Shown one piece after another: positions 1 to 8,753 of a DNA stretch of 64,000 bases. How positions within the stretch are numbered: the stretch's first letter is position 1; each line of letters starts with the position of its first letter. Both the position numbers and the translations under genes were made by a program. Location: NCBI RefSeq assembly GCF_001591545.1, contig NZ_BCVC01000004.1, forward strand, positions 62,001 to 126,000. Direction: 5' to 3'. Source of the DNA: Lederbergia lenta NBRC 16444 (lineage in GTDB: Bacteria > Bacillota > Bacilli > Bacillales > Bacillaceae_C). The notes under the pieces are model-generated. The model searched no databases and was not told where the DNA came from. It saw only the letters and a list, made by a program, of their open reading frames with translations.

Positions 1-44
1 TTAGAAGGTCAAAAATACACAAGATTAAAGGAACGGTGAACATC

Positions 45-731
45 ATGTTATCAATCAGTAAACTACTAAAAAAAACTGGACATCAAATTTTTATGAATAT
101 GTTAACAGTCATGTGGGTCAGCGGAGGTTGGTCACTGTTTATCGTTCCTGTTGTATTTTTGCTACCACTGCCATGGGCGATTGTATTTATTGCTCTTACA
201 TTTGTTCCTGCGACAGTTGCGGTATATGCAGTGATGAATCATGTTTTACAAAGAAATAAAGCAAAACTAATATTATTTCCTCGTTACTTCTTCTATTACT
301 TTAAGAGATCATGTTTAATGGGAATTATTTATTGTGTAGCAGTACTCATTCCCATTTCCGAATGGTGGTATTACGCGACTATTAATAATAGTTATTTGGT
401 GTTTGTCTTTGCTATTTTCCAAACTTATTTATGTTTAACATTCCTAGCTACACAAGTATATGCGATTCCATTTTTAGTTCAAGAAGATTTATCAGTATTT
501 AAAGCAATGAATCAATCAATCAAGCATTTTATGAAACATACATGGTACACGATTGGCTTGTTTATTCAAATTTTATCAGTGACTGCTTTGCTGAGCATTA
601 CAGTAATTGGCTTTTTCTTACTTTATATTGGAATGATGGCCGTTTTCGTTTTAAATGCAACAACTAATTTACATCTTGAAAAAAAGAAAGACAGCGTATT
701 TGAAGGAAAAGAACAACCAACAACTACATAA
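45..731 (+). CDS. YesL-like DUF624 membrane protein
   Basis: Small integral membrane protein of 228 residues with about five hydrophobic segments and the layout of the DUF624/YesL family, whose members usually accompany sugar-import or sugar-catabolism genes. The biochemical role of the family is unknown. I place the start at the ATG at 45 because a GGTG at 35-38 lies six bases upstream; a GTG at 36 is an in-frame alternative with poorer spacing. The gene ends just before the DUF1343 gene, so the two are probably cotranscribed. The operon begins outside the window. Family assignment is from hydrophobic pattern and context, so it is moderately certain. Confidence 0.7.
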   Translation: MLSISKLLKKTGHQIFMNMLTVMWVSGGWSLFIVPVVFLLPLPWAIVFIALTFVPATVAVYAVMNHVLQRNKAKLILFPRYFFYYFKRSCLMGIIYCVAVLIPISEWWYYATINNSYLVFVFAIFQTYLCLTFLATQVYAIPFLVQEDLSVFKAMNQSIKHFMKHTWYTIGLFIQILSVTALLSITVIGFFLLYIGMMAVFVLNATTNLHLEKKKDSVFEGKEQPTTT

Positions 732-763
732 GGGTGAATCTAAGACTGAAAGGCGTGGAATGG

Positions 764-1915
764 ATGAAACTAGGTCTTGATATATTTTTAGAACAGTATG
801 TGGGGCAGTTTACGGGAAAAAGAATCGGATTAGTAACGAATATGACGGGTGTTAATAGTAAACTAGTACCGACGATTGATTTGTTTTTTGGACACCCGGA
901 TATCCAATTGACTGCACTTTATGGACCAGAACACGGAATAAGGGGGGACGCTAAAGAAGGACAAACAGTAGCCTCTTCTATCGATCCTTATACACAACTT
1001 CCAGTTTATAGTTTATATGGTGAAACAAGAAAGCCCACTAAAGAAATGCTTGAAGATATAGATGTAGTTGTTTTTGATTTACAAGATATTGGCACACGCT
1101 ATTATACATATATTTATACGATGGCTTATGTAATGGAAGCATGTAAGGAATTTGGAAAAGAATTTGTTGTGCTAGATCGTCCCAATCCAATATCTGGTGA
1201 TGCGGTAGAGGGAAATTTAGTAGAAGAAGATGTTCGTTCCTTTGTAGGTCTCTATCCAATCCCCAATCGGCATGGAATGACAATTGGAGAACTTGCTTTA
1301 TTATTTAATCATGCATTTAATATTGGGTGTGATTTAAAGGTTATTCCGATGCGTGGATGGAAACGAGAAATGTTTTTTGATGAAACAGGTCTATTTTGGG
1401 TACCGCCATCTCCAAATTCGACAGGAATAGATATGAGTATTTTATACCCAGGAACTTGCCTCGTAGAAGGAACAAATCTTTCAGAGGGGCGGGGAACGAC
1501 ACGACCATTTGAATATATAGGTGCTCCTTTTATAGAAGGGTACAGGCTAGCAAAGGTTTTTAATGAGAAAAGTATGCAGGGAGTTTTAGCAAGGCCTATT
1601 TCTTTCATTCCCACATATCAGAAGTACAAAGATGAGGTCTGTGAAGGAATCCAGCTTCATGTCGTGGACCGTAAATCATTTCATTCATTGAAAACAGGAT
1701 TAACTCTTATAGAGACAATCGCTGATCTCTATCCGAGCCATTTTAAATTTGTTCAACATGAAGATATAAACAAATCATTTTTTGACTTGCTTGCTGGAAC
1801 GAAAGCATTAAGGCAGCAGATTTTATCAGGAAATAGTCAAAACTTTTTAGCGGAATGTGCGGAGGAGTTGTCTATTTTTAATGAAAACAAAAAAGCATAT
1901 TTATTATACGCTTAG
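764..1915 (+). CDS. namZ: DUF1343 protein, NamZ-like exo-beta-N-acetylmuramidase
   Basis: Protein of 383 residues that reads as DUF1343 throughout (GKRIGLVTNMTG, LYGPEHGIRG, DLQDIGTRYYTY, VLDRPNPISG, FVGLYPIPNRHGMT). The characterised member, B. subtilis NamZ (YbbC), removes terminal MurNAc from peptidoglycan fragments. The ATG at 764 (MKLGLDIFLE) is preferred over the GTG at 734 because an AAAGG lies about ten bases upstream and the family alignment begins there. No signal peptide is visible from either start, whereas the B. subtilis protein is exported, so the site of action here may be cytoplasmic. The following acetyltransferase and MurR-type regulator match the B. subtilis MurNAc-recovery cluster, although NagZ, MurQ and MurP are not in the window. 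Confidence 0.82.
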   Translation: MKLGLDIFLEQYVGQFTGKRIGLVTNMTGVNSKLVPTIDLFFGHPDIQLTALYGPEHGIRGDAKEGQTVASSIDPYTQLPVYSLYGETRKPTKEMLEDIDVVVFDLQDIGTRYYTYIYTMAYVMEACKEFGKEFVVLDRPNPISGDAVEGNLVEEDVRSFVGLYPIPNRHGMTIGELALLFNHAFNIGCDLKVIPMRGWKREMFFDETGLFWVPPSPNSTGIDMSILYPGTCLVEGTNLSEGRGTTRPFEYIGAPFIEGYRLAKVFNEKSMQGVLARPISFIPTYQKYKDEVCEGIQLHVVDRKSFHSLKTGLTLIETIADLYPSHFKFVQHEDINKSFFDLLAGTKALRQQILSGNSQNFLAECAEELSIFNENKKAYLLYA

Positions 1916-1927
1916 GGAGATGATGGT

Positions 1928-2881
1928 ATGATCTCATACCGATGTTATCAATCAGGAGATGAAAAAGAGATCATTAGGCTTTGGAATGACTCGCTATCAC
2001 TTGATCCGATCAATGCAGAAAGATTTCGTAATCTAGTATTGCTTGACGCCAATTTCGATCCCTCTGGCATGCAGCTTGCTTTTAAAGCCGATAAATTAGT
2101 AGGTTGTGTTTATGCTGTGAGAAGATTATTACCGATGATAGATACAGACTTGGAACCCGATAATGGATGGATCCCCTTTTTCTTTGTTGACTCAAAGGAA
2201 AGAAGAGCGGGAATTGGCAATCGATTAATGGATAAAGCCTTACAATTTCTAAAAGAAAAGGGCAGGAGAACAGTCTTTTTTTCCTCTTATGCTCCTAATT
2301 ATATTTTACCAGGGATCGATGAAAGGACATATCCGGAGGGAATGGAATTTCTACAAAGTGCAGGTTTTGAAAAACTTTATTCTCCTATTGCTATGGATCG
2401 TAATTTAATTGGATATCTTTACCCTGAAGGTGTGGCATCCTTAAAACAACAGAGAGAGAAGGAGGGATATTCCTTTTCTTATGTGGCTGATAAGGATATA
2501 TACGAATTAATCACATTTGCAAACACTCAATTTAACCCTGATTGGGGAAGGGCAATTAGAGAAGGTCTATTACGAGGGCTTCCTTTACATCGTATTCTTA
2601 TTGCAAGACAAGCAGAAAATATAGTAGGATTTTGTTTGTACGGTGGATATGAGGGCATTCCAGAACGCTTTGGCCCGTTTGGTGTAGATCCATCCCAACA
2701 AGGAAAAGGTTTAGGGAAGATTCTTTTATATGAAGCTTTGCATAATATGCGTGCAGAAGGCCTGCATGGCGCTTGGTTTTTATGGACTGGAGAAAAAACA
2801 TCTGCAGGTTATTTGTACAAAAAAGCTGGATTTGAAATTACACGCCAATTTCATGTAATGAAAAAAACTGTTGATAAGTGA
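1928..2881 (+). CDS. Double-domain GNAT acetyltransferase (YbbJ-like context)
   Basis: Protein of 317 residues containing two GNAT folds in tandem. The N-terminal half has an acetyl-CoA-binding motif around RRAGIGNRLM (about residue 95), and the C-terminal half has another around QQGKGLGKILLYEA (about residue 257). The start ATG follows a GGGAGATGATGG ribosome-binding region and sits 12 bases after the NamZ-like gene. In B. subtilis an acetyltransferase (ybbJ) also lies in the MurNAc-recovery cluster, but its substrate is unknown, so acetylation of a muropeptide or amino sugar is only a guess. Confidence 0.75.
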   Translation: MISYRCYQSGDEKEIIRLWNDSLSLDPINAERFRNLVLLDANFDPSGMQLAFKADKLVGCVYAVRRLLPMIDTDLEPDNGWIPFFFVDSKERRAGIGNRLMDKALQFLKEKGRRTVFFSSYAPNYILPGIDERTYPEGMEFLQSAGFEKLYSPIAMDRNLIGYLYPEGVASLKQQREKEGYSFSYVADKDIYELITFANTQFNPDWGRAIREGLLRGLPLHRILIARQAENIVGFCLYGGYEGIPERFGPFGVDPSQQGKGLGKILLYEALHNMRAEGLHGAWFLWTGEKTSAGYLYKKAGFEITRQFHVMKKTVDK

Positions 2882-2919
2882 GTTGAGGATAGATGGCATT
2901 TGCTATGGGAGGATTGGTC

Positions 2920-3765
2920 ATGCTTACTGAAATGGTAGAAAAACTACCGCCTTCCGAAAGAAAAATTGCAGAATATATATTAAGACATCCGCGAGAGGCA
3001 ATCTCTATGACTGCGAGTGAGCTTGGTAAGCAAAGTGAAACGAGCAGCGCCGCAGTAATTAGGCTATGCAAATCATTGGATTTAAAAGGATTTCAAGAAT
3101 TAAAGCTGAGGATTGCGGGAGATTTGCAAAAAACACAAACACAAGGGTTTCGGGATATTGAACCAAATGAATCAAAATATTCTATTATAGAAAAAATGAC
3201 ATTTAATAGTATCCAAACAATCCGCGAAACAGCGGAATTAATAAGCACGGACGAATTAACGAAAGCAGTCGAAGCACTTCAAGCAGCAAAGACGATTCAC
3301 TTTTTCGGGATCGGTGCTTCAGGTATCATCGCACAAGATGCGCAACATAAATTTTTGCGAATTAATAAAAATGCCACTGCATTTAGCGATACCCATATAG
3401 CAGCGATGATTGTAGCAAATGCGAAGGAAGATGATGTAGTAGTTGGAATATCTTTTTCAGGAGAAACATTCGAAGTTGCTAAGATCTTAGAATTGGCTAA
3501 TCAGCATGGTGCGAAAACGATTAGCCTCACAAAGTATGGAACATCGTCTGTCTCAGAACAGGCAGATATTCGTCTCTACACCTCGGCAACGAGAGAGCCT
3601 GCCTTTAGAAGTGGTGCGACATCTTCACGCATTGCACAACTACAGGCAATCGACATTCTCTTTATGTGTGTTGCATCCCAGGAATATGAAGAAGCCGTTA
3701 CGTATATCGATGATACAAGAGAAGCGATAGAGTTTTTACAGAGGGGTATGCGTACCCGGAAATAG
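2920..3765 (+). CDS. murR: MurR/RpiR family transcriptional regulator
   Basis: Regulator of 281 residues with an N-terminal RpiR-type helix-turn-helix (about residues 1-75, including PPSERKIAEYILRHP and SSAAVIRLCKSLDLKGFQELK) and a C-terminal SIS sugar-phosphate-binding domain (about 115-250, including FFGIGASGI and GISFSGETFEVAK). MurR proteins sense MurNAc-6-phosphate. I chose the ATG at 2920, which has GGGAGG eight bases upstream; an ATG at 2893 would add nine residues. It is the last gene of the cluster and is followed by an intrinsic terminator. The symbol rests on family plus neighbouring NamZ and is an inference. Confidence 0.78.
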   Translation: MLTEMVEKLPPSERKIAEYILRHPREAISMTASELGKQSETSSAAVIRLCKSLDLKGFQELKLRIAGDLQKTQTQGFRDIEPNESKYSIIEKMTFNSIQTIRETAELISTDELTKAVEALQAAKTIHFFGIGASGIIAQDAQHKFLRINKNATAFSDTHIAAMIVANAKEDDVVVGISFSGETFEVAKILELANQHGAKTISLTKYGTSSVSEQADIRLYTSATREPAFRSGATSSRIAQLQAIDILFMCVASQEYEEAVTYIDDTREAIEFLQRGMRTRK

Positions 3766-3775
3766 AGAAGGTAGG

Positions 3776-3802
3776 AGGCCCATATTTTGTGGGTCTTTTT
3801 CT
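3776..3802 (+). terminator. Intrinsic terminator after murR
   Basis: GGCCCA and TGGGTC form a stem (one G-T pair) around a short AT loop, followed by a T-rich run (TTTTTCTTT). It closes the MurNAc operon. Confidence 0.7.
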
Positions 3803-4032
3803 TTATATATAAATGTATCTTGAAAATGTTTGAAGCAAAAGGTAAAATGAAAGTTTCTCATTTTAAATAATTCCATGAGGAAAGGTAGTAAAATAGTTCA
3901 TATTTATAAAGACGTATTCAGTAAGACGAATGGAATGAATTTACAAAGTGCAATTTATTATCTTAACAATAAAAATACTATGAATATTAAAATCTTACCA
4001 TATAACTTAACCTCCTTTTAATATAAGCTTTA

Positions 4033-4046
4033 TGTAAGCACTTTCA
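4033..4046 (+). promoter_or_regulatory. cre-like site upstream of importer A
   Basis: TGTAAGCACTTTCA differs from the CcpA consensus TGWAARCGYTWWCA at one core position (A for G). It lies 25 bases before the GTG start, a location suited to catabolite repression by roadblock. Confidence 0.5.
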
Positions 4047-4070
4047 TTAATGGATTAGGGGGTTAGAAAA

Positions 4071-5747
4071 GTGTCAAAACAAGTAAAAAGTATTATTCTG
4101 TTAGCTGTAATGATAGTTTTAAGTTTTAGCCTGGTAGCTTGTAGTAAAAAAGGGAGTTCATCAAATGCTGAGAAAGATAGCGAGAAAGTCGCTAACCTTG
4201 GAGAGCTGCCGGAAAAATTTGATGAAGAAGTGACATTAACAACTGTACGGCATGTTGCGGGGGATATAAATTTTAGAAAAGGTGAAACCATCGAGGATAA
4301 TGTAATGACCAAATGGGCGAAGGAAAAATTTAATATGAATATTAAATACTTGTGGACGACTAGTGGCCCACAAGATGCCTTTACAACAAAAATGAGGCTT
4401 GCGCTTTCTGCCAATGAGGAAATGCCTGACCTTATAGCTCTTCGTGATGATGTGACAGAGGATTTAATTGATTCTAAACGGTTTATGCCTGTTGGGGATG
4501 TATTCGAAAAGTATGCATCTGACATCTGGAAAGAAGCAATGAATGAGGATCCCTCCGTATGGAATTCGTTCATACGTGATGGGGAAAAGTATGCAATACC
4601 TATCCTTGATTATTCAATGAACGGGGACCCTGTCTTATTTATAAGAGAAGATTGGATGAAAAAGTTAAATCTTGAGGCACCTCAAACATTAGAGGATTTG
4701 GAAAAAGTAATGGATGCCTTTGTTAACGAAGATCCCGATGGAAATGGAAAAAAGGATACTTTTGGTCTGACAGTAGGATTTAAGAATAACTTAAATGCTT
4801 GGATGAGTGATGCTGGTTGGGTGTTTGGAGCATATGGAGCGATGCCGAACCAGTGGAATCAGACGGAAGATGGCCAACTTGAACACGGTTCTACCAATCC
4901 AGCAATAAAGGAAGGGCTTGCTAAATTAAACGAATGGATGGGAAAAGGATATATCCATAAAGAGTCTGGATTATGGGATGAAACGAAGGCTTCTGAGTTA
5001 TTTACATCTGGAAAAGCAGGAATTATTGCCGGCCCTCACTGGATGGCTGGATGGCCCTTAAGTGATGTGAAAAATAATGTGGAAGGAGCAGAGTTTAAAG
5101 CTTACCCGATCCCTAGTGGTCCTGATGGAAAAGCAGGCCGTCATGGAACATTTAATTATAATGGTGCAGTCTTAATTAATAAAGAGGCGGACCCAGAAGC
5201 TATTAAGGCATTCTTTGTTTATCAAAATTACTTATTTGAAAACTTTGCTAATCCGAAAGAAGGAAGTGAATTTGAATATGGATTTGCTGAAGGCTACGAT
5301 TATGTTATGAAAGATGGAGAGCCTTCTAAAGATGTGCCGGATGGCATAGTGAACCCTGGGAAGTACTCTTTAACTTTTGATGTTGCCCGTATTCCATCAT
5401 TGGCTATGGATACTCTATACAAACTAGCCGATGGGGCAGAACCTGAGACGCCGTATGAAAAGACACGGAAACAAACTGCCGATACTACTCCAGAAGTATA
5501 CGAAGCAGCAAAAATTGTGGTCGATCAGAAGGATATTACAATGCCAAGTATGTTTACCGGAGCTCCAACAGAAACAATGAAATCCCGTGGCCAAGCGCTT
5601 GATAAGATATTGGATGAAGGATTTAATAAGATCATTTATGGGGAGCTTCCGGTTGATGAATTCGATAAAATGATCGATAAATGGAAAAGTTCGGGCGGTG
5701 ACAAAGTAACAGAGGAAGTTAATGAATGGTATAAATCAGTTCAATAA
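4071..5747 (+). CDS. Extracellular solute-binding lipoprotein, importer A (LplA/YtcQ-like)
   Basis: Protein of 558 residues with a lipoprotein signal peptide: basic start, hydrophobic core and lipobox LVAC, with the modified Cys near residue 24. The mature part shows the large Lpl/Ytc-type binding-protein pattern, including the DPDGNGKKDTFGL stretch and the C-terminal ELPVDEFDKMIDKWKSSGGDKV. Such proteins capture oligosaccharides outside the membrane for ABC import. The GTG start has AGGGGG nine bases upstream. A terminator follows immediately, then the sensor/regulator pair and the two permeases. The ligand is unknown; context suggests a glycosaminoglycan-type oligosaccharide. Confidence 0.88.
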   Translation: MSKQVKSIILLAVMIVLSFSLVACSKKGSSSNAEKDSEKVANLGELPEKFDEEVTLTTVRHVAGDINFRKGETIEDNVMTKWAKEKFNMNIKYLWTTSGPQDAFTTKMRLALSANEEMPDLIALRDDVTEDLIDSKRFMPVGDVFEKYASDIWKEAMNEDPSVWNSFIRDGEKYAIPILDYSMNGDPVLFIREDWMKKLNLEAPQTLEDLEKVMDAFVNEDPDGNGKKDTFGLTVGFKNNLNAWMSDAGWVFGAYGAMPNQWNQTEDGQLEHGSTNPAIKEGLAKLNEWMGKGYIHKESGLWDETKASELFTSGKAGIIAGPHWMAGWPLSDVKNNVEGAEFKAYPIPSGPDGKAGRHGTFNYNGAVLINKEADPEAIKAFFVYQNYLFENFANPKEGSEFEYGFAEGYDYVMKDGEPSKDVPDGIVNPGKYSLTFDVARIPSLAMDTLYKLADGAEPETPYEKTRKQTADTTPEVYEAAKIVVDQKDITMPSMFTGAPTETMKSRGQALDKILDEGFNKIIYGELPVDEFDKMIDKWKSSGGDKVTEEVNEWYKSVQ

Positions 5748-5753
5748 ATTGTG

Positions 5754-5789
5754 AAAACCGGGTCAATGGCTCGGTTTTTGCGTTTTTTG
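5754..5789 (+). terminator. Intrinsic terminator after importer A lipoprotein
   Basis: An 11-base-pair stem (AAAACCGGGTC with GGCTCGGTTTT, two G-T pairs) closes on an AAT loop and is followed by a T run. It separates the highly expressed binding protein from the regulatory genes. Confidence 0.8.
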
Positions 5790-5832
5790 GTAGGCTATAA
5801 TAGAGTGAAATCTTATCTTGAGGGGAAACGTT

Positions 5833-7548
5833 ATGAAATGGTGGAATAAAATATTTGTCAAAATTGTATTCATTTTATTGCTACTACTTATCCCTATTAC
5901 TGTATTTTATAGTTATTCCTATTACACTAGCATACAAGTAATTAAAGAAGAGCTTAAGGATCGTAACTTAAATCGCCTCTCCATTGTAGGAAATCAAATG
6001 GACGCTAATTTTGAGCAAATATCCATACTATTGCTAGCTTTAAGTGGGGATGAAAATGTTAACCAATTTAAAAATATTGATATATATAGTGATTATAAAG
6101 CATTTGAAATCAAACGCAGCATTTTAGAAACGTTGTACTTTCAGCGGGCTTTAAGCTCCTGGACTAATGATTTATCCGTTTATGCTTCGGATTCGGAAGA
6201 ACTACTAAAAACAAGTGACATGATGGAGAAATCAGAAGATATAGTTAGTGATTGGGAATATAGAGAAAATAAAGAGAAAGGTAAAATTAATTCTTATTTT
6301 ATAAAACATTTGACTCAACCGATTACTAGTGTTTCAAATGGACGAACACCAGAGTTAGTAATAGAGGCTAGACTTCCTGTTAAAAATATTGAACGTTTTT
6401 TGCAACAATTAAAGTTGGACAACTTTGGAGATCCTTTCATGTATCAATCCGTAAATAAGGTGATTGTGTCATCCTCTGCAAATCATCAACTAATTACGGA
6501 AATGATACAGCAAATTCCGGAAAATTTACCATCGGAGGACGGAAACATTACAGTAACGATAGACAAAGATAAATATCTTGTTAGTTATATGAAGTCGCAA
6601 AAGCTAGATTGGGTAATTGTTGATTATACACCATTAAAAGAAGTGCTCATGCCGGTCACAAAAAATCGTAATTTATTTTATACGTTTATATTTGCACTTT
6701 TGCTTTTAAGTATCGTTGCGGTTTTTCTACTATATAGAAATGTTCAAATACCCTTTAGGGATATGATTAATGCCATTCATCGAGTAAAGGAAGGGGATTA
6801 CTCGGCACGTGTACAACCTGTACATAATAATGAGTTTACTTTCATGATGACGAGCTTTAACGAAATGGCCAAACAAATTGAAACATTAATTGAAGAAGTG
6901 TATAAAGAAAAAATTCGTTATCAAGAGATACATGTTAAACAACTCCAATCACAAATTAACCCTCATTTTCTATATAATTGTCTTTTTATTATGAAGAATA
7001 TGGCTAAGTTGAATCAATATAAAGGCGTTGAAGCTATGTCTTTGCATCTAGGAAAATATTATCGTTATATGACAAGAGTAGAAAATAAATATTCCACGGT
7101 AGATGAGGAATTGGACTTTGTCAAAAACTATTTAGAAATCCATGTAATTCGAACGCAAAGATTAACCTATGAGATTAAGCTCCCGGATAACATGCTAGAA
7201 ATTGTAATTCCGCGTTTGCTAATCCAGCCAGTTGTTGAAAATGCATGTGTTCACGGAATTGATTCGAGCCTTAACGATGGAAGAATCTTAATTTCTGGTT
7301 CACAGGCTAATGGTGAAAATCAAATTATTATCGAAGACAGTGGGAAAGGTCTATCTAAGGAAAAAATAAAACAATTGGGGGAAATGATTTCCGTTCCTAT
7401 GAATGATGAGATGGGATGTGGAGTTTGGAATGTTCATCACCGGTTAAAATATCATTTCGGTGATACAGCAGGACTTCATTTTTCAAAATCAGAACTAGGT
7501 GGATTGAAGGTGATTTTATACTGGAGGGAGACTACAAAGGATGTTTAA
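5833..7548 (+). CDS. YesM-type sensor histidine kinase (importer A)
   Basis: Membrane kinase of 571 residues: a transmembrane helix near residues 8-28, a large extracellular sensor region, a second helix near 278-298, a HAMP segment, the His_kinase domain with NPHFLYN (phosphoacceptor H378), and a HATPase domain with the N box (PVVENACVHGI) and G boxes (DSGKGL, GCGVWNVHHRL). YesM-type kinases sense extracellular saccharides. The start ATG at 5833 follows GAGGGG; a TTG at 5818 is less likely. It overlaps the response regulator by eight bases, so the pair is translationally coupled. Confidence 0.88.
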   Translation: MKWWNKIFVKIVFILLLLLIPITVFYSYSYYTSIQVIKEELKDRNLNRLSIVGNQMDANFEQISILLLALSGDENVNQFKNIDIYSDYKAFEIKRSILETLYFQRALSSWTNDLSVYASDSEELLKTSDMMEKSEDIVSDWEYRENKEKGKINSYFIKHLTQPITSVSNGRTPELVIEARLPVKNIERFLQQLKLDNFGDPFMYQSVNKVIVSSSANHQLITEMIQQIPENLPSEDGNITVTIDKDKYLVSYMKSQKLDWVIVDYTPLKEVLMPVTKNRNLFYTFIFALLLLSIVAVFLLYRNVQIPFRDMINAIHRVKEGDYSARVQPVHNNEFTFMMTSFNEMAKQIETLIEEVYKEKIRYQEIHVKQLQSQINPHFLYNCLFIMKNMAKLNQYKGVEAMSLHLGKYYRYMTRVENKYSTVDEELDFVKNYLEIHVIRTQRLTYEIKLPDNMLEIVIPRLLIQPVVENACVHGIDSSLNDGRILISGSQANGENQIIIEDSGKGLSKEKIKQLGEMISVPMNDEMGCGVWNVHHRLKYHFGDTAGLHFSKSELGGLKVILYWRETTKDV

Positions 7549-8638
7549 TTTATTAATTGTAGATGACGAACCGTTCATTGTTGATGGGCTAGCTGCCCTA
7601 GATTGGAATAATGTAAATATAGATCAGGTATACAAAGCAACATCCGGAAAAACAGCCCTCCAGATAATGGCGCAAAAAAAGGTAGATATAATCATTACTG
7701 ATATTAAAATGCCTGACATGACGGGCATTGAATTTATTAGAAAGCTAGGTTTAGGACGAAAAAGTAAAACAATATTTCTTTCAGGATATGCTGAGTTTGA
7801 ATATGCAAAACAAGCTTTAAAACTAGAAGTATTTGATTATTTACTAAAGCCTGTAACGGATGATGAATTATATGATGCAGTTTTAAGGGCCGGAAAAGCT
7901 TTGAGTCAAGAGCAGATAAAAGTAAATTCTTATGAAGAGGTAATGACTGCATTTATGCCTATAAGTGAACACGTTGGAGAAGTAAAACCATTTTATTGCC
8001 TATATGAAAATCCACAGCTTATTCACTTATTAGATGGAGGGCGCTGGAATACGGTAGAAGAGAAACTAAATAATATCTTTTCTCAGCTACATCTGGATAA
8101 TTATCACTCCAATGAATTTGTGATGCAAACTTATTTTATGATTTCTAATTCATTTATTTATTTTGCACATAAAAATGGTCAGCTTCTAATTGATATTATT
8201 GGTCGGAATTTTGGGAATATGTTTCATGCGGCTCAATCGGGAGATATTAGGAGATTAAGTAGTCTCACCTTTGAAGCCTTGGGGATAATAAAGAAGGATA
8301 TTAAAAAAGAGGATCATACTCATCACAAATCTGTTATTGAACAAGTACAGGAATATGTGAAACAAAATCTTGGATCAGACGTTTCACTCCAATCTGTTTC
8401 CGAACATGTTTATTTACATCCTGCTTATTTATCTAAGGTGTACAAGGCTGAGACCGGAGAGGGATTTAGTGAATATTTAAACAATCAGAAGATGGAAAGA
8501 GCTGCTTATCTTCTAAAGGAAACAAAAGAAAAGGTGTATGAAATTTCTGTTAGTCTGGGCTACAATGACCCTTCGTATTTCATAAAAAGATTTAAAAATC
8601 ATTATGGTGTGACACCACAAGAATATAGGATTAATTGA
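7541..8638 (+). CDS. YesN-type response regulator with AraC DNA-binding domain
   Basis: Protein of 365 residues. Receiver domain at residues 1-120 with acidic pair DDE (9-11), phosphoacceptor D54 in ITDIKMPDMTG and the switch Lys in YLLKPV. A middle linker follows, then a C-terminal AraC-type double helix-turn-helix (about 265-365, ending SLGYNDPSYFIKRFKNHYGVTPQEYR). It overlaps the kinase gene by eight bases. By analogy with other Yes/Lpl systems it should activate the flanking importer genes. Confidence 0.9.
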   Translation: MFNLLIVDDEPFIVDGLAALDWNNVNIDQVYKATSGKTALQIMAQKKVDIIITDIKMPDMTGIEFIRKLGLGRKSKTIFLSGYAEFEYAKQALKLEVFDYLLKPVTDDELYDAVLRAGKALSQEQIKVNSYEEVMTAFMPISEHVGEVKPFYCLYENPQLIHLLDGGRWNTVEEKLNNIFSQLHLDNYHSNEFVMQTYFMISNSFIYFAHKNGQLLIDIIGRNFGNMFHAAQSGDIRRLSSLTFEALGIIKKDIKKEDHTHHKSVIEQVQEYVKQNLGSDVSLQSVSEHVYLHPAYLSKVYKAETGEGFSEYLNNQKMERAAYLLKETKEKVYEISVSLGYNDPSYFIKRFKNHYGVTPQEYRIN

Positions 8639-8715
8639 AGTTATTAAAATACTCATATAATTCTTAAGAATATCCTCTGTTCCATATTCTAGTTTAAAAC
8701 TATAATAGGAGTATA

Positions 8716-8729
8716 AGGAAGCGCTTCCA
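8716..8729. promoter_or_regulatory. cre-like palindrome upstream of importer A permeases
   Basis: AGGAAGCGCTTCCA contains the perfect palindrome GGAAGCGCTTCC and fits the CcpA core (AAGCGCTT). A TATAAT at 8701-8706 lies just upstream, so the site would sit near +5 of a transcript and block it during growth on glucose. Confidence 0.6.
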
Positions 8730-8753
8730 ACCCTTGAAGGGAAGGTGAGTTAA

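Larger units (their letters stand above)
3766..4070. other. Intergenic region upstream of importer A lipoprotein
   Basis: This 305-base gap holds the murR terminator, an AT-rich stretch with no open frame worth calling, and a cre-like site at 4033-4046. I see no clear sigma-A promoter, as expected if the YesN-type regulator downstream activates this gene. Confidence 0.5.

Noticed and set aside
4055-4573. Minus-strand frame of 172 residues opposite the importer A lipoprotein
   Set aside because: It is antisense to a clear lipoprotein gene, Ser-rich and without family features; a shadow frame.
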